DNA from: Tectiglobus sp965223355
GTDB lineage: Bacteria > Pseudomonadota > Alphaproteobacteria > Rhizobiales > Hyphomicrobiaceae
DNA length: 64,000 nt
Direction of reading: 5' to 3'
Assembly: GCA_965223355.1 (NCBI GenBank)
Contig: CBDCWE010000003.1
Coordinates: 4,588,001-4,652,000, forward strand
Position 1 is the first letter of the stretch. Each line of letters begins with the position of its first letter. Made by a program: the position numbers and the translations under genes. This document shows positions 50,596 to 59,433 of the stretch, one piece after another. The notes below the pieces were generated by a model. It was not told the DNA's origin and did no database searches. It was given only the letters and a program-made list of their open reading frames with translations.

Positions 50596-53004
50596 TCACT
50601 CTCGCTTACGCATGCGCGCGCCCCCGGCATCGAAGGCCGGCGCATCGATCACCAGTCCGGCACATCGGTCTCCTGCGATATCAATGTCAACCATGTCAGG
50701 CGCATGCGTTCCCGGTTCGAACCTGAGATCGGCCAGCGCAATCGGCTTGCCGACCCGATAGCCGAACGCCGCCGACGTCGTCTTGCCGACAATCGTGCCG
50801 TTGGCATAGACCGGTTCGTTGCCGAGCGGAACCGCGTCGACGTCATTGAGCACGATCGTGCGCATGCGTGAGACCTCACCGGCGTCGCGCTGGCGGATCA
50901 GCGCCTCACGACCAATAAAGTCGGTCTGCCAGGCGACCGCGAACGCCAACCCCGCTTGGATCGGCGAGATGTCGGTATCGAGATCGTGACCGTAGGCGAG
51001 GAAACGCTTTTCGATCCGCATCGATGTCTGTGCGAACAGCCCCGCAGGCCGAGCGCCGGCCGAATAGAACACATCGTAAAGCTTGGCGGCGCCGCCGGCG
51101 CGGCAGGTGAATTCCCAGCCAGTTTCCCCGACATAGGACAACCGCACCGCCAGCGCTTCGATGCCGGCGATCTCGACCGGCGCGGCGCGAAAGTATCCAA
51201 GCGCGTTGAGATCGCCGCAACCAACTGCGTTGGCTATCGCCGGCGCGTTCGGGCCCATCAATCCGATCACGGCATAGTCTTCGGTGACATCCGCCAGCGC
51301 CACCTCGAAACCATCGCCGTGGCGCCGCAGCCAGCCGATGTCGCGCCGGACGGCCGCGGTCGCGACATACATGCGATAGTGCTGCTCAGCGAGACGCACC
51401 ACGGTGAGATCGCTCTCGATGCCGCCGCGGGCGTTCAGCATCGCCGTATAGATCGCCCGGCCGACGGGTTGGTCGATCTGATTGGCACACACCCGGTTGA
51501 GGAAGGCGGCGGCATCGCGCCCGGTGACATCGATCTTGCCGAATGTCGATTGGTCGAAAACGGCCGCTGCTTCATGGGCCAGTTTGACTTCTGCGCCGAC
51601 TTGATCGAACCAGGCCGGCTTCCCGAATGTTGGTTCGGGATCGCCCTTGCTGCCGAAATAGAGCGCCCGCTCCCACCCGTACACCTGGCCGAAATGGGCC
51701 TTGGCATCACACCACGCCCGATGGAGCGGGCTCTGGCGTAGCCCCCGCGCCGTCCTCCATTGACGGCCCGGATACGTGATTTCGTAGTGCTTGCCGAGCA
51801 CTTCGGGGGCGCGATCGGTCAGGGCTGCGACTGAGTTCAGGCAAGCCGGAAACCGGTTTGGCTCGACCTCGCCAAGATCAGCTGGCGGTGCGCCATTGAC
51901 GATCCAGTGGGCCAGCGCCATCCCGGCCCCGCCGGCCGTCGCCACCCCGACCGAGTTCATGCCGCAGCCAAGATAGAGACCGCGCGTTTCGGCGGTTTCT
52001 CCCAACAGGAATGAACCGTCCGGCGTAAAGCTTTCCGGCCCGTTGAGCAGCAGTTTGACCTCGGCCGCTTCGAGCACCGGCAGGCGATGCAGCGCATTGA
52101 TCATCATCGGCTCGAAGTGATCCCAGTCCTCCGCCAACAACCGGAAGGCAAAGTCTTCGCCGAGGACGTCCGGATCGATCGGCTTGGCCATCGGCTCGAA
52201 ACACCCGACCAGCAGACCGCCGGACTCATCGCGAATGTAGAGATGTCCGTCGTGATCCGAGAGCGATGGCACATTGCCCGTGAGCCCGGCAACCGGTTTG
52301 GTCAGAAGGTAGAAATGTTCGCAGGGCCAGACCGGAACCGTCGCCGCCGCCATCGCCGCCAGTTTCCGGCTCCACAGCCCTGTACAGATGGCAAGGCTAT
52401 CGCAGCCAACCGATCCCTGTAACGTCTCCACCCCGACGATCCTGCCGGCGTTGGTAACGATCCCGGTCACGGCAGTGTCTTCGAATACCTTCACGCCCCG
52501 GCTGCGTGCGCCTTTGACCAACGCCGCGCACAGATCCGAAGGGCTGACCCGGCCATCATCAGGCGACCAAACCGCGCCAATGACGTCGTCGGCGTTCATC
52601 AAGGGCCAGCGCTCTTTGGCTTCGCCCGCCGAAATCGATTGCGCTCTGACACCGAACAGGTGTGCGAGCGCGGCCTGGCGCTTGATATGGATCAGCCGGT
52701 CTTTGTTGGTCGCGATTGACAGCGAGCCCTTGTTGATCCAGCCGGTCGCCTGACCGGTTTCGTCCTCGAGTTGTGAATAAAGTGCAACTGAATAGCGAAT
52801 AAGATCGGTGAGGTTGCGCGTTGAGCGCAGCGCCCGGACCTGCGCGGCCGAATGCCAGGTCGTGCCCGATGTCAGCTTGTTGCGTTCGAGCAAGATCGCA
52901 TCGCTCGCACCATGTTTGGCGAGATGATAAAGCGTCGAACAGCCCATGATCCCGCCGCCAATGACGACGACGGAGGCATGCGCGGGCAGGCTGGTATGAG
53001 CCAT
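50596..53004 (-). CDS. Dimethylglycine/sarcosine dehydrogenase-like FAD protein with GcvT domain
   Basis: Oxidative demethylase acting on N-methylated glycines and passing the methyl group to tetrahydrofolate. The 802 residues have the N-terminal FAD fold (SVVVIGGGIMGCSTLYHLAK), TSGTTWHSAAQVRALRSTRN, then the GcvT-type C-terminal half from about 430: VFDQSTFGKIDVTGRDAAAF, YAVIGLMGPNAPAIAN, LSYVGETGWEFTCRAGG and GYRVGKPIALADLRFEPG. ATG 53004 has AGAGGAG before it. It is coupled to the ureohydrolase gene (stop-start adjacent), so a shared catabolic route for guanidino or betaine-type compounds is likely. Confidence 0.92.
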   Translation of the reverse strand: MAHTSLPAHASVVVIGGGIMGCSTLYHLAKHGASDAILLERNKLTSGTTWHSAAQVRALRSTRNLTDLIRYSVALYSQLEDETGQATGWINKGSLSIATNKDRLIHIKRQAALAHLFGVRAQSISAGEAKERWPLMNADDVIGAVWSPDDGRVSPSDLCAALVKGARSRGVKVFEDTAVTGIVTNAGRIVGVETLQGSVGCDSLAICTGLWSRKLAAMAAATVPVWPCEHFYLLTKPVAGLTGNVPSLSDHDGHLYIRDESGGLLVGCFEPMAKPIDPDVLGEDFAFRLLAEDWDHFEPMMINALHRLPVLEAAEVKLLLNGPESFTPDGSFLLGETAETRGLYLGCGMNSVGVATAGGAGMALAHWIVNGAPPADLGEVEPNRFPACLNSVAALTDRAPEVLGKHYEITYPGRQWRTARGLRQSPLHRAWCDAKAHFGQVYGWERALYFGSKGDPEPTFGKPAWFDQVGAEVKLAHEAAAVFDQSTFGKIDVTGRDAAAFLNRVCANQIDQPVGRAIYTAMLNARGGIESDLTVVRLAEQHYRMYVATAAVRRDIGWLRRHGDGFEVALADVTEDYAVIGLMGPNAPAIANAVGCGDLNALGYFRAAPVEIAGIEALAVRLSYVGETGWEFTCRAGGAAKLYDVFYSAGARPAGLFAQTSMRIEKRFLAYGHDLDTDISPIQAGLAFAVAWQTDFIGREALIRQRDAGEVSRMRTIVLNDVDAVPLGNEPVYANGTIVGKTTSAAFGYRVGKPIALADLRFEPGTHAPDMVDIDIAGDRCAGLVIDAPAFDAGGARMRKRE

Positions 53005-53150
53005 GGCGCTCCTCTGAAGCGCGGTTGAAATCAACCATCAGCCCGCCAACGCTTACAGGAATGCCAACAACAGGCAAGCGCAAACCTCGCTGGCCGTGCG
53101 CTGCCAAAAGATATTAGGCCATAAACCGGCCCGTGAGCAGGGCTTGGCGA

Positions 53151-53921
53151 TCAGATATCGAAGCCGCCGCCCCAATCATCGCCGCCGCCCCAGTCATCGA
53201 AAAAGCCGTCGCCTTGGTCGCCGTCATCGAACGATGCATCCTGCATCGCGTCATCGTCGGCCTGTTCGTTGCCGGCCGCGGTGGTGTCGGCAGCCTGCTG
53301 GTCCGTAGCACTATTTTGCGCGGCGTTATCCGGCGCGGCAGCCGCGCTCGTATCCGTTGCCGCCTGTGCGGTGCCCGAGCCGGTGCTAAACAGGCTCGAA
53401 ATTCCGCTCGCCAACAACATGCCGCCGGCCACGCCTGCGGCCGTCGTCATCGCCTGCGCCATAAACCCACCGCCGGCACCGCCACCGCGGTCCTGGCGGC
53501 GTCCGCCCATCGGTGCCTGGCGATCGCCATGCGCACCGCTTTGCCAGGGTGCGCGGCCGGCAGCGGCAACAGCCGAGGCCTGAGCGACCGGCGGAACGGC
53601 TGATGCTTGACTACTGCCGCCAAAACCAGCGGACGTCCGCGCCGCCACACCGGCGCCGTTGCCAGCCGGCCGGCCCGGTAAAGCCGCATCTCCAGCCGCG
53701 CGCGCCTCAAGCTTGCCTTCGAGTTCGCGAATGCGCTCTTCGGCGCGTTGCAGGGCCTGCTCCTGCACGAGTACGGATTGGACCAGCAAATACGGGGAAT
53801 CCGCGTTGCCGCGCATCGAGTCGTGGATCAGCGCTTCGGCATCGCGATCCTTGTCCAGTGGCCCGACACCGCGCATGCGCTCAAAAAGACCTTCGATCAA
53901 CTGGCGATCGTCCGCGTTCAT
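53151..53921 (-). CDS. DUF2076 family protein
   Basis: The 256-residue protein starts MNADDRQLIEGLFERMRGVG and DADSPYLLVQSVLVQEQ-like sequence (GNADSPYLLVQSVLVQEQAL), the DUF2076 N-terminal domain with a coiled coil (ALQRAEERIRELEGKLEARA). A long Gly/Ala/Ser linker holds one possible hydrophobic segment (AQAMTTAAGVAGGMLLASGI), and the C-terminus is acidic with WGGG repeats (DWGGGDDWGGGFD). DUF2076 proteins are periplasmic ligand-binding or DNA-associated proteins in various reports; role is unclear. ATG 53921 has TGAGGA upstream. Confidence 0.85.
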   Translation of the reverse strand: MNADDRQLIEGLFERMRGVGPLDKDRDAEALIHDSMRGNADSPYLLVQSVLVQEQALQRAEERIRELEGKLEARAAGDAALPGRPAGNGAGVAARTSAGFGGSSQASAVPPVAQASAVAAAGRAPWQSGAHGDRQAPMGGRRQDRGGGAGGGFMAQAMTTAAGVAGGMLLASGISSLFSTGSGTAQAATDTSAAAAPDNAAQNSATDQQAADTTAAGNEQADDDAMQDASFDDGDQGDGFFDDWGGGDDWGGGFDI

Positions 53922-54025
53922 GGATGCTTCATCCTCAAAAAGTTGCCGATGGCCAGCATGTAGGTTGATATCGCCGCGATGCAAGGGGACCGGACGGCGT
54001 TTCGGACGGCGCTGGAAGCAACCCG

Positions 54026-54165
54026 CTAGATCATCTTTGTGCTTTAAGTTGGAACCGCTATTGCGGTTCCAACTTAAAGCACAAAGATGATCACCACTTT
54101 AGAGGCGAGCAACTTTCTGCCTTTATTCGGGATCGTTCCGATTCCGAATAAAGGCAGGTTGCTCT
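54026..54165 (-). repeat. Family A two-hairpin repeat, copy A12
   Basis: CTAG at the left; right end CTCTGG. Both hairpins intact with tatt loop. Lies between the DUF2076 and MFS genes. Confidence 0.92.
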
Positions 54166-54185
54166 GGCGAACCGGGCCGGCCCGC

Positions 54186-55487
54186 TCAGGGATTGGCGGG
54201 ATCCGGCCTGTCGGGATCAGGCCGTGCCGCCGCCGGCTCGGCGCTGCGACCGTTGCGGTGCATACTTTTGACAATCGAGGCATACATCTGCTTGCCCGCA
54301 ATCCCGATGCTGCCCAGTGGCAGGTAGGGCGCTTTCGGTGCATCGACGCGCGAGCGCACGGACATGCGCAACAGTGTAAATGCGGCCAGCCCGGCCGTCA
54401 CCGCGCCAATCCAGTAAAACAAGCCCTCGGGCCCGAACCAGCCCATCAGTTGCGCCGACGCGATCGGTCCGGCGATCGCGCCAATCCCGAATGCGACAAG
54501 CAATCCCGACGCAACTTGCACCAGCTTGTCGCGATCGGCCATATCGTTGAGCTGGGCACACGACAGCGGATAAATCGTGAACGAAAATCCGCCGTATATG
54601 GCCGCCAGTGCGAACAACGGCCAGCCGCCATCGCTGGCGATGCGATCGATGCTGAGGGCAAAGGCACACGCAGCCAGCGTCACGATCAGCAGGGTGGTGC
54701 GCCGGTCGATAACGTCGGACAGCCGCCCGATTGGAAACTGCAAAAACATGCCGCCGAGAATGATCGCGGTCATGAACAGCGAGACCCCGGCGACACTCAA
54801 GCCGCGGTCGACCGCATAAAGCGCCGCCAGGCTGTTGACAGAGGCATTGCACAATCCGGCCGAGATCGTACCGACCACACCCACAGGCGAAATCTTGAAC
54901 AGTCCTGTAAGCGACATCCGCTCCGGGGTCACCGGTTTCGGGCTGCTCGCCCGCGTCAGCAGCACCGGCACCAGCGCCACGGAAAAGATGATCGATGCGA
55001 TGACGAAAAGTTGAAACTCTTCCGGCTTGGCGATGTTGAGCAGCAACTGGCCGGAGCCCGAGCCCATGTAGTTGGTCACCATGTAGAGCGACAGGATCGT
55101 GCCGCGCGTTTTGTTCTCGGCGCGTTCATTGATCCAGCTCTCGGTGACCATCACCATGCCGGCCATGCAAAAGCCGGCCGCGATACGCAACACCAGCCAG
55201 AACAGCGGCTCGATCCACAGCAAATGCATCAGCACCGCCGTCGACATGATCGAGGCGAACGCCGCGAACGCGCGGATGTGGCCGACGTTCGCGACCACGC
55301 GCACGGCATAGAGCGCGCCGAGCAGCAGGCCCAGCGAATACCCGGCCATGATCAGGCCGGTCATTTCCGTCGAAAAGCCTTCGTGTTTGCTTCTGAGCCC
55401 GAGCAACGTGCCAAACAGGCCGTTGGCCATCAACAACAGCCCGAAACTCAGCAGCAGGGATCGGATTGACCGGAGTGTTTCCCACAC
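54186..55487 (-). CDS. MFS transporter (YcaD-like)
   Basis: The 433-residue protein has about 12 membrane helices, starting SIRSLLLSFGLLLMANGLFG and including LMHLLWIEPLFWLVLRIAAG, FCMAGMVMVTESWINERAEN and LYMVTNYMGSGSGQLLLN. The GTLLGLRSKHEGFSTEMTGL loop is typical of the YcaD/'sugar and other' MFS group. The C-terminal tail is proline-rich. No binding residues identify a substrate. It lies 147 bases after the DSD1-type enzyme gene on the same strand and may export or import its product. Confidence 0.88.
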   Translation of the reverse strand: MWETLRSIRSLLLSFGLLLMANGLFGTLLGLRSKHEGFSTEMTGLIMAGYSLGLLLGALYAVRVVANVGHIRAFAAFASIMSTAVLMHLLWIEPLFWLVLRIAAGFCMAGMVMVTESWINERAENKTRGTILSLYMVTNYMGSGSGQLLLNIAKPEEFQLFVIASIIFSVALVPVLLTRASSPKPVTPERMSLTGLFKISPVGVVGTISAGLCNASVNSLAALYAVDRGLSVAGVSLFMTAIILGGMFLQFPIGRLSDVIDRRTTLLIVTLAACAFALSIDRIASDGGWPLFALAAIYGGFSFTIYPLSCAQLNDMADRDKLVQVASGLLVAFGIGAIAGPIASAQLMGWFGPEGLFYWIGAVTAGLAAFTLLRMSVRSRVDAPKAPYLPLGSIGIAGKQMYASIVKSMHRNGRSAEPAAARPDPDRPDPANP

Positions 55488-55634
55488 GCGCAGTTACTCC
55501 CGACCCTGCCGATTACGGCAATCCAACACGGCATTGAAACTGGGTGACGGCGGTTGTTTGTCGTTGGCTTCGCGTTGCCGGCGCCTGGCGACGTCGACGC
55601 TTCGACGTCTGACCCGGCACCGCCGGTCATCACA

Positions 55635-56774
55635 TCAAAAGATGCAACCGCGCGCCGCCACCGGCCACAGGGCTTCTACGCGCGCTTTCTCGGTGTGCAT
55701 AGCCCTCACGCACACATACCAGTCATGCAGATTGACGGTAGGATCGCAGTGGCCGGGCACCAGCAGGAGCTTGTCGCCGGCCTCGGCATTGCCCGCGCAG
55801 TCGGCCAGATCGATCGCCCCGTGCTCGTCTGACGGGCGCGAATAGGCCGCCCCCGGAAAACCCCAGACATCGGGAAATCCGGAATCGTTGGCGAGCGCCT
55901 TGTGGCCGGCATCGACCACCAGCTTGTCGGCGGCGGGCTTGCTCATCGCGGTGACCAGCACGAACAGCGCATGACGGAAATCGCGAACCGGTTGACCGTC
56001 GCCGGCCCGGTTCTTGGCATAATCGGCATCCATGAAGATGTAGGAGCCGGCCTGCAGTTCGTTCCACACACCAGTGCCGGCCTCGAGAGCATAGGTGCCG
56101 GTGCCGGCGCCGCCGACGATCTCGCAGTCAAGACCTTCCCCTTCCAACAGCGCGACGCTCGCCCGGACAATGTCCGCCGCCCCGCCGATCGCTGCTTCGC
56201 GTTCCTGCAGCGAGCGTTTGTGCTGGGCCGAGCCGTGGTAGGCCTGGAGGCCGCCGAAGCGCAGCCCGTCCGCGGCCCGGATCGCTTGCGCCAGCTCCAA
56301 CGCCGCGGCCGGCGTCGCCACCCCGCAGCGGCGGGCCCCGACATCGATCTCGACCAGCACGTTGAGCACCGCGCCGGCCCGCGTTGCCGCCGCCGCCAGG
56401 TCGGCGATGTTGCGGCGGTCATCGACGCACACCGAGAGGCGGGCATGGCGTGCCAGCCCGGCCAGCCGGTCGAGCTTGCGCCGCCCCCAGATCTCGTTGG
56501 AGACCAGCACATCCTCGATCCCGGCCGCGACCAGCACCTCCGCCTCGCTGACCTTCTGGCAGCACTGCCCGACCGCGCCGAGCGCCATCTGCTTGCGCGC
56601 GATGATCGGCGACTTGTGGGTCTTGGCGTGCGGGCGCAGGCGCACACCGGCATTGGCGACAAACCCCGCCATGGTTGCGAGATTGGCCTCAAACGCATCG
56701 AGGTCGACGACCAGCGCCGGCGTGTCGATCTCAGCAAACGGAATTCCGGCTTCGGCAGGCGGGCGTAGCGGCAT
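55635..56774 (-). CDS. DSD1 family PLP-dependent enzyme
   Basis: Family of zinc- and PLP-dependent D-serine dehydratase, D-threonine aldolase and 3-hydroxy-D-aspartate dehydratase (fold III, alanine racemase N-terminal barrel). The 379 residues show EIDTPALVVDLDAFEANLA, the PLP lysine in RPHAKTHKSPIIA, VDVGARRCGVATP-like (EIDVGARRCGVATP), GGAGTGTYALEAGTG and the zinc ligands in VPGHCDPTVNLHDWYVCVRA. All catalytic marks are present. The exact substrate is open. It is upstream of the MFS gene, same strand, gap 147 bases. Confidence 0.93.
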   Translation of the reverse strand: MPLRPPAEAGIPFAEIDTPALVVDLDAFEANLATMAGFVANAGVRLRPHAKTHKSPIIARKQMALGAVGQCCQKVSEAEVLVAAGIEDVLVSNEIWGRRKLDRLAGLARHARLSVCVDDRRNIADLAAAATRAGAVLNVLVEIDVGARRCGVATPAAALELAQAIRAADGLRFGGLQAYHGSAQHKRSLQEREAAIGGAADIVRASVALLEGEGLDCEIVGGAGTGTYALEAGTGVWNELQAGSYIFMDADYAKNRAGDGQPVRDFRHALFVLVTAMSKPAADKLVVDAGHKALANDSGFPDVWGFPGAAYSRPSDEHGAIDLADCAGNAEAGDKLLLVPGHCDPTVNLHDWYVCVRAMHTEKARVEALWPVAARGCIF

Positions 56775-56859
56775 CTGGCAAGGCTCCCGATCTCGGCCGC
56801 TGAGACGCGCGGCCCGGCGCTCTGACTATAACGCGCCAATCAACGGCGAAACAATCATG

Positions 56860-56991
56860 GGTTTCCAAAGGGCCTTGCCCTTTGGTCGGGTTGTTAGGGC
56901 TGAAAGCCCTAACGTATCGCCGCTGCGCGGCGATCCATGAGGGGCTTTCAGCCCCTCAAACTCCTCGACCAGGTAAGGCTTCCCTGGACCT
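56860..56991 (-). repeat. Family B multi-hairpin repeat, copy B8
   Basis: Hairpins present with distinct paired changes: gttagggctgaaagccctaac, and the last stem reduced to ccaggtaaggcttccctgg. Order is as in other reverse copies. Confidence 0.9.
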
Positions 56992-57241
56992 GAGGTGAAA
57001 GCAGCAACGACGGCGCCGGATTGGGCAAGGGTCATGTCCGGAGGTGACGGTGCTGCAGGCATGCACCAGGTGGCCGCGATCCGACTTGACTGATCCGGGG
57101 AAATTTCAGGTCAATTCCAACACCAGCCCGATCGAGTAGCGTCTTCGGCAATATCGCAAGAATACAAGCAAATCTGATATGACGGCTTCCGATTTGACGT
57201 CAAGGACGAGGTTCGACTGGTGTTTGACAGCGACCTACCAC
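56992..57241. other. Spacer left of the Mu-F-like pair
   Basis: No gene seen. Bases become less GC-rich from about 57100, marking the boundary of the probably transferred segment. Confidence 0.4.
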
Positions 57242-57769
57242 TCAAAACCAATTGGTTTTGCACCAGTCAACTATATTATCCTTGTCTTCCCATAATAGGA
57301 GCCAAATCCTGTACATATTGCTCGAGGAATTGCGCCCTTCGATGCCAAGCTCCTTTACTTTTCTGTTCCAGTGATAATGATACAGCACCGGCTTCTCAGA
57401 TCGCTTGATTAGCCCGATGCCGTTGACGTAGATATACAGATCGTGTTTTCCCTCCGGAGTATTAGGAGCGGTCCCCGCAACAACTTCATGATCATAAAAA
57501 GAGATCGCTCGATCACGATCGATCAACACGTGACCATCGGGCCGTTTCAAGGCGATGTTTGCGTCCGCACCGACACGAGGAGAAGACACACTGGCCAGGC
57601 CGATATGCAAACCGTTAGGCAATCGGGCGCACTCATGTCGGCTAGCAAATTCGAAGAATCCGGCAAAGACAAAGCCAAGCAAAAAGAGCCACGCAACAAC
57701 CGTAACAGTTCGTTTAATCAAGCGAATGAAAAACGCGCCAAGTCTATGCAAAATTGCTGTTCGTTCCAT
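57242..57769 (-). CDS. Single-pass membrane protein, partner of the Mu-F-like protein
   Basis: ATG 57769 starts MERTAILHRLGAFFIRLIKR, then one membrane helix (TVTVVAWLFLLGFVFAGFFE). A soluble domain follows (RLPNGLHIGLASVSSPRVGA, IALKRPDGHVLIDRDRAISF, HDLYIYVNGIGLIKRSEKPV), ending IVDWCKTNWF. It is 175 residues. The family is not recognised. Its start lies one base after the stop of the Mu-F-like gene, so it is translationally coupled to it. The combination of a membrane helix and a small domain would suit an immunity or sensor role, but this is only inferred. Base composition is more AT-rich than neighbouring genes. Confidence 0.72.
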   Translation of the reverse strand: MERTAILHRLGAFFIRLIKRTVTVVAWLFLLGFVFAGFFEFASRHECARLPNGLHIGLASVSSPRVGADANIALKRPDGHVLIDRDRAISFYDHEVVAGTAPNTPEGKHDLYIYVNGIGLIKRSEKPVLYHYHWNRKVKELGIEGRNSSSNMYRIWLLLWEDKDNIVDWCKTNWF

Positions 57770-57770
57770 C

Positions 57771-58628
57771 CTATCGGACCTTTGCGCTTGCCGTTCCGCT
57801 CCAGTTGTCAACGATGGCATAGATCGTGCTGCCCGGCAGTTCGCGTATATCTTTTCTATCCGGCACGAATGTGCCGCGCTGATATGCACTTTTGGCGCGT
57901 GGCAACATAAGACGGCGTACGCGATCTTCAATATGGTCCCGCAACGACCGCGATATCTGGCCGATTTTGTCGGTGATGACCGAAAGAACAAAGTCAACCG
58001 GATCGGCATCTCCAACACGGCGTAGAGCATCGGCAATGTGTTCGTCAATGCGCGCAATAAACTCGGCACGCTCTTCACCTAAAATCTTATTTAACACTCT
58101 CCCTATGTCAACCGGATCGCGAAACTCATCGCGCAAATAGAACTCCAGCGATCCATCGATTTCAAGCCAGCCGAGGTCATGTTTGCATCGGCCGCTGAAC
58201 CGCCCGCCGATGGTCGTATTGCCGAGACTAAAGACGATGTCTCGCATGGGGTACGTGCGTTTGAACTTGTAGTCAAAATGCCGATTGATGTGTTTGCGTG
58301 CTGCGTTTGCGATCTGAGCGGGTAGCACCGTTGGATCGTCGACGGCGACACGGCGGTATTCGGCAACGACGTTTCTGAGGTGGCCGGTTTCGCGAACCGC
58401 AACTGCTTCGCCATTGCCGAAGAAGTAGTGCCTGACAAAATCTTCCGACGACCACGCGTGTCCACTGTCGGAAACGCCGTGCATGGCAATACTGAAAAAT
58501 TCAGCACCATCAGGATTATACGGTTCGGCCCTGCAACGGCAGCCAAAGTCCTCGCCAGGGTGGCCGGTCGGCGGCGGACTATCCCAGGCAAAGACTTTGC
58601 CATCATTGTCGGCATGGCTCGGTCGCAC
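57771..58628 (-). CDS. Phage Mu-F-like protein with beta-rich C-terminal domain; 5' part interrupted by TGA
   Basis: The frame shows the C-terminal zinc-like end of phage Mu F head-morphogenesis proteins: VRPSHADNDGKVFAWDSPPP, then GHPGEDFGCRCRAEPY. After it comes a beta-rich domain with FSLGNTTIGGRFSGRCK, GSLEFYLRDEFRDPVDIG and the terminal STIYAIVDNWSGTASAKVR, a pattern also seen in polymorphic-toxin-like proteins. The same frame is open upstream of 58628 and contains YIRKGVPLEHSLRAANPSAT and TTTHYVWRTRRDGK, as in relatives. The best ATG, 58781, is followed by an in-frame TGA at codon 10 (58752-58754). The reported start is the first usual start after that stop (GTG 58628). Confidence 0.7.
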   Translation of the reverse strand: MRPSHADNDGKVFAWDSPPPTGHPGEDFGCRCRAEPYNPDGAEFFSIAMHGVSDSGHAWSSEDFVRHYFFGNGEAVAVRETGHLRNVVAEYRRVAVDDPTVLPAQIANAARKHINRHFDYKFKRTYPMRDIVFSLGNTTIGGRFSGRCKHDLGWLEIDGSLEFYLRDEFRDPVDIGRVLNKILGEERAEFIARIDEHIADALRRVGDADPVDFVLSVITDKIGQISRSLRDHIEDRVRRLMLPRAKSAYQRGTFVPDRKDIRELPGSTIYAIVDNWSGTASAKVR

Positions 58629-58781
58629 CTTCCCGTCACGCCGGGTGCGCCATACATAGTGCGTTGTCGTCCGAGATTTGGTTGCGGACGGATTGGCCGC
58701 CCGCAGCGAATGTTCTAACGGAACACCCTTGCGAATGTATGCTTCAAACGCTCACTTGTATTCAGTCGCGCCAACATCCAT

Positions 58782-59433
58782 CGCGGTATCCTTATAGGTG
58801 CATAGCGCTACAACTATAAACACATCTGACAGACGGGGATAACTTGCGCTAACATTGATGCATACGTTTGCGCACGACGCGGATAGATCCGAGCGTTCAT
58901 TTGGTCTTGAACGCAACGTGCCTGTTGTAAGGGCCACTGCGAGCGCAACATCGGCCTGACGACAATCCAGTAAGACACCCCATCCAATGTCGCCCTTCTC
59001 TGCACAACAGCCACCCCCAAAAACTTATCCCCCCGCACCAACCGCACCGTAGACTTCCTTGCACCCGCCCCGTTCAGGATCGTTGGTCCGGAAGGCGTTC
59101 CTTATTCAGCGAGGGGTGGCCAGGAGCTGCAGGCACTGGTTGACGCAACCATCTGCGGCGGTGCCCGACTGTGTTTGTGTCCTGTCGGCTTTGCGGCGCG
59201 CGAGGTCACACTCGGCGACCCTCAAAATCTGCGGATGTTGGCGAGCCCATGATCCCCAGGCCCACAGTCACCCAGTGATGCGGAGAGGGAGCAACACCGC
59301 GTAGGGAAACCCCCGTTCCCTATAGACCGGCGCGGGGCGTGATGTGCGCCTCACTTAATCATAGACGCTCACAATCGCCAATCTCCGCGGCCCCCGGCCG
59401 GCGGAGCCATTGGCGCAGACCCCACCCTCTCAA
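58782..59433. other. Spacer between the Mu-F-like gene and the tandem array
   Basis: About 650 bases without a supported gene. A reverse 77-codon frame (58814-59047) is not recognised. AAGGATACCGCG before ATG 58781 is the ribosome-binding site of the Mu-F-like gene. Confidence 0.45.

Noticed and set aside
58814..59047. Reverse 77-codon frame before the Mu-F-like gene
   Set aside because: Has a plausible start but no recognisable motif; may be a decayed gene, not enough to call.
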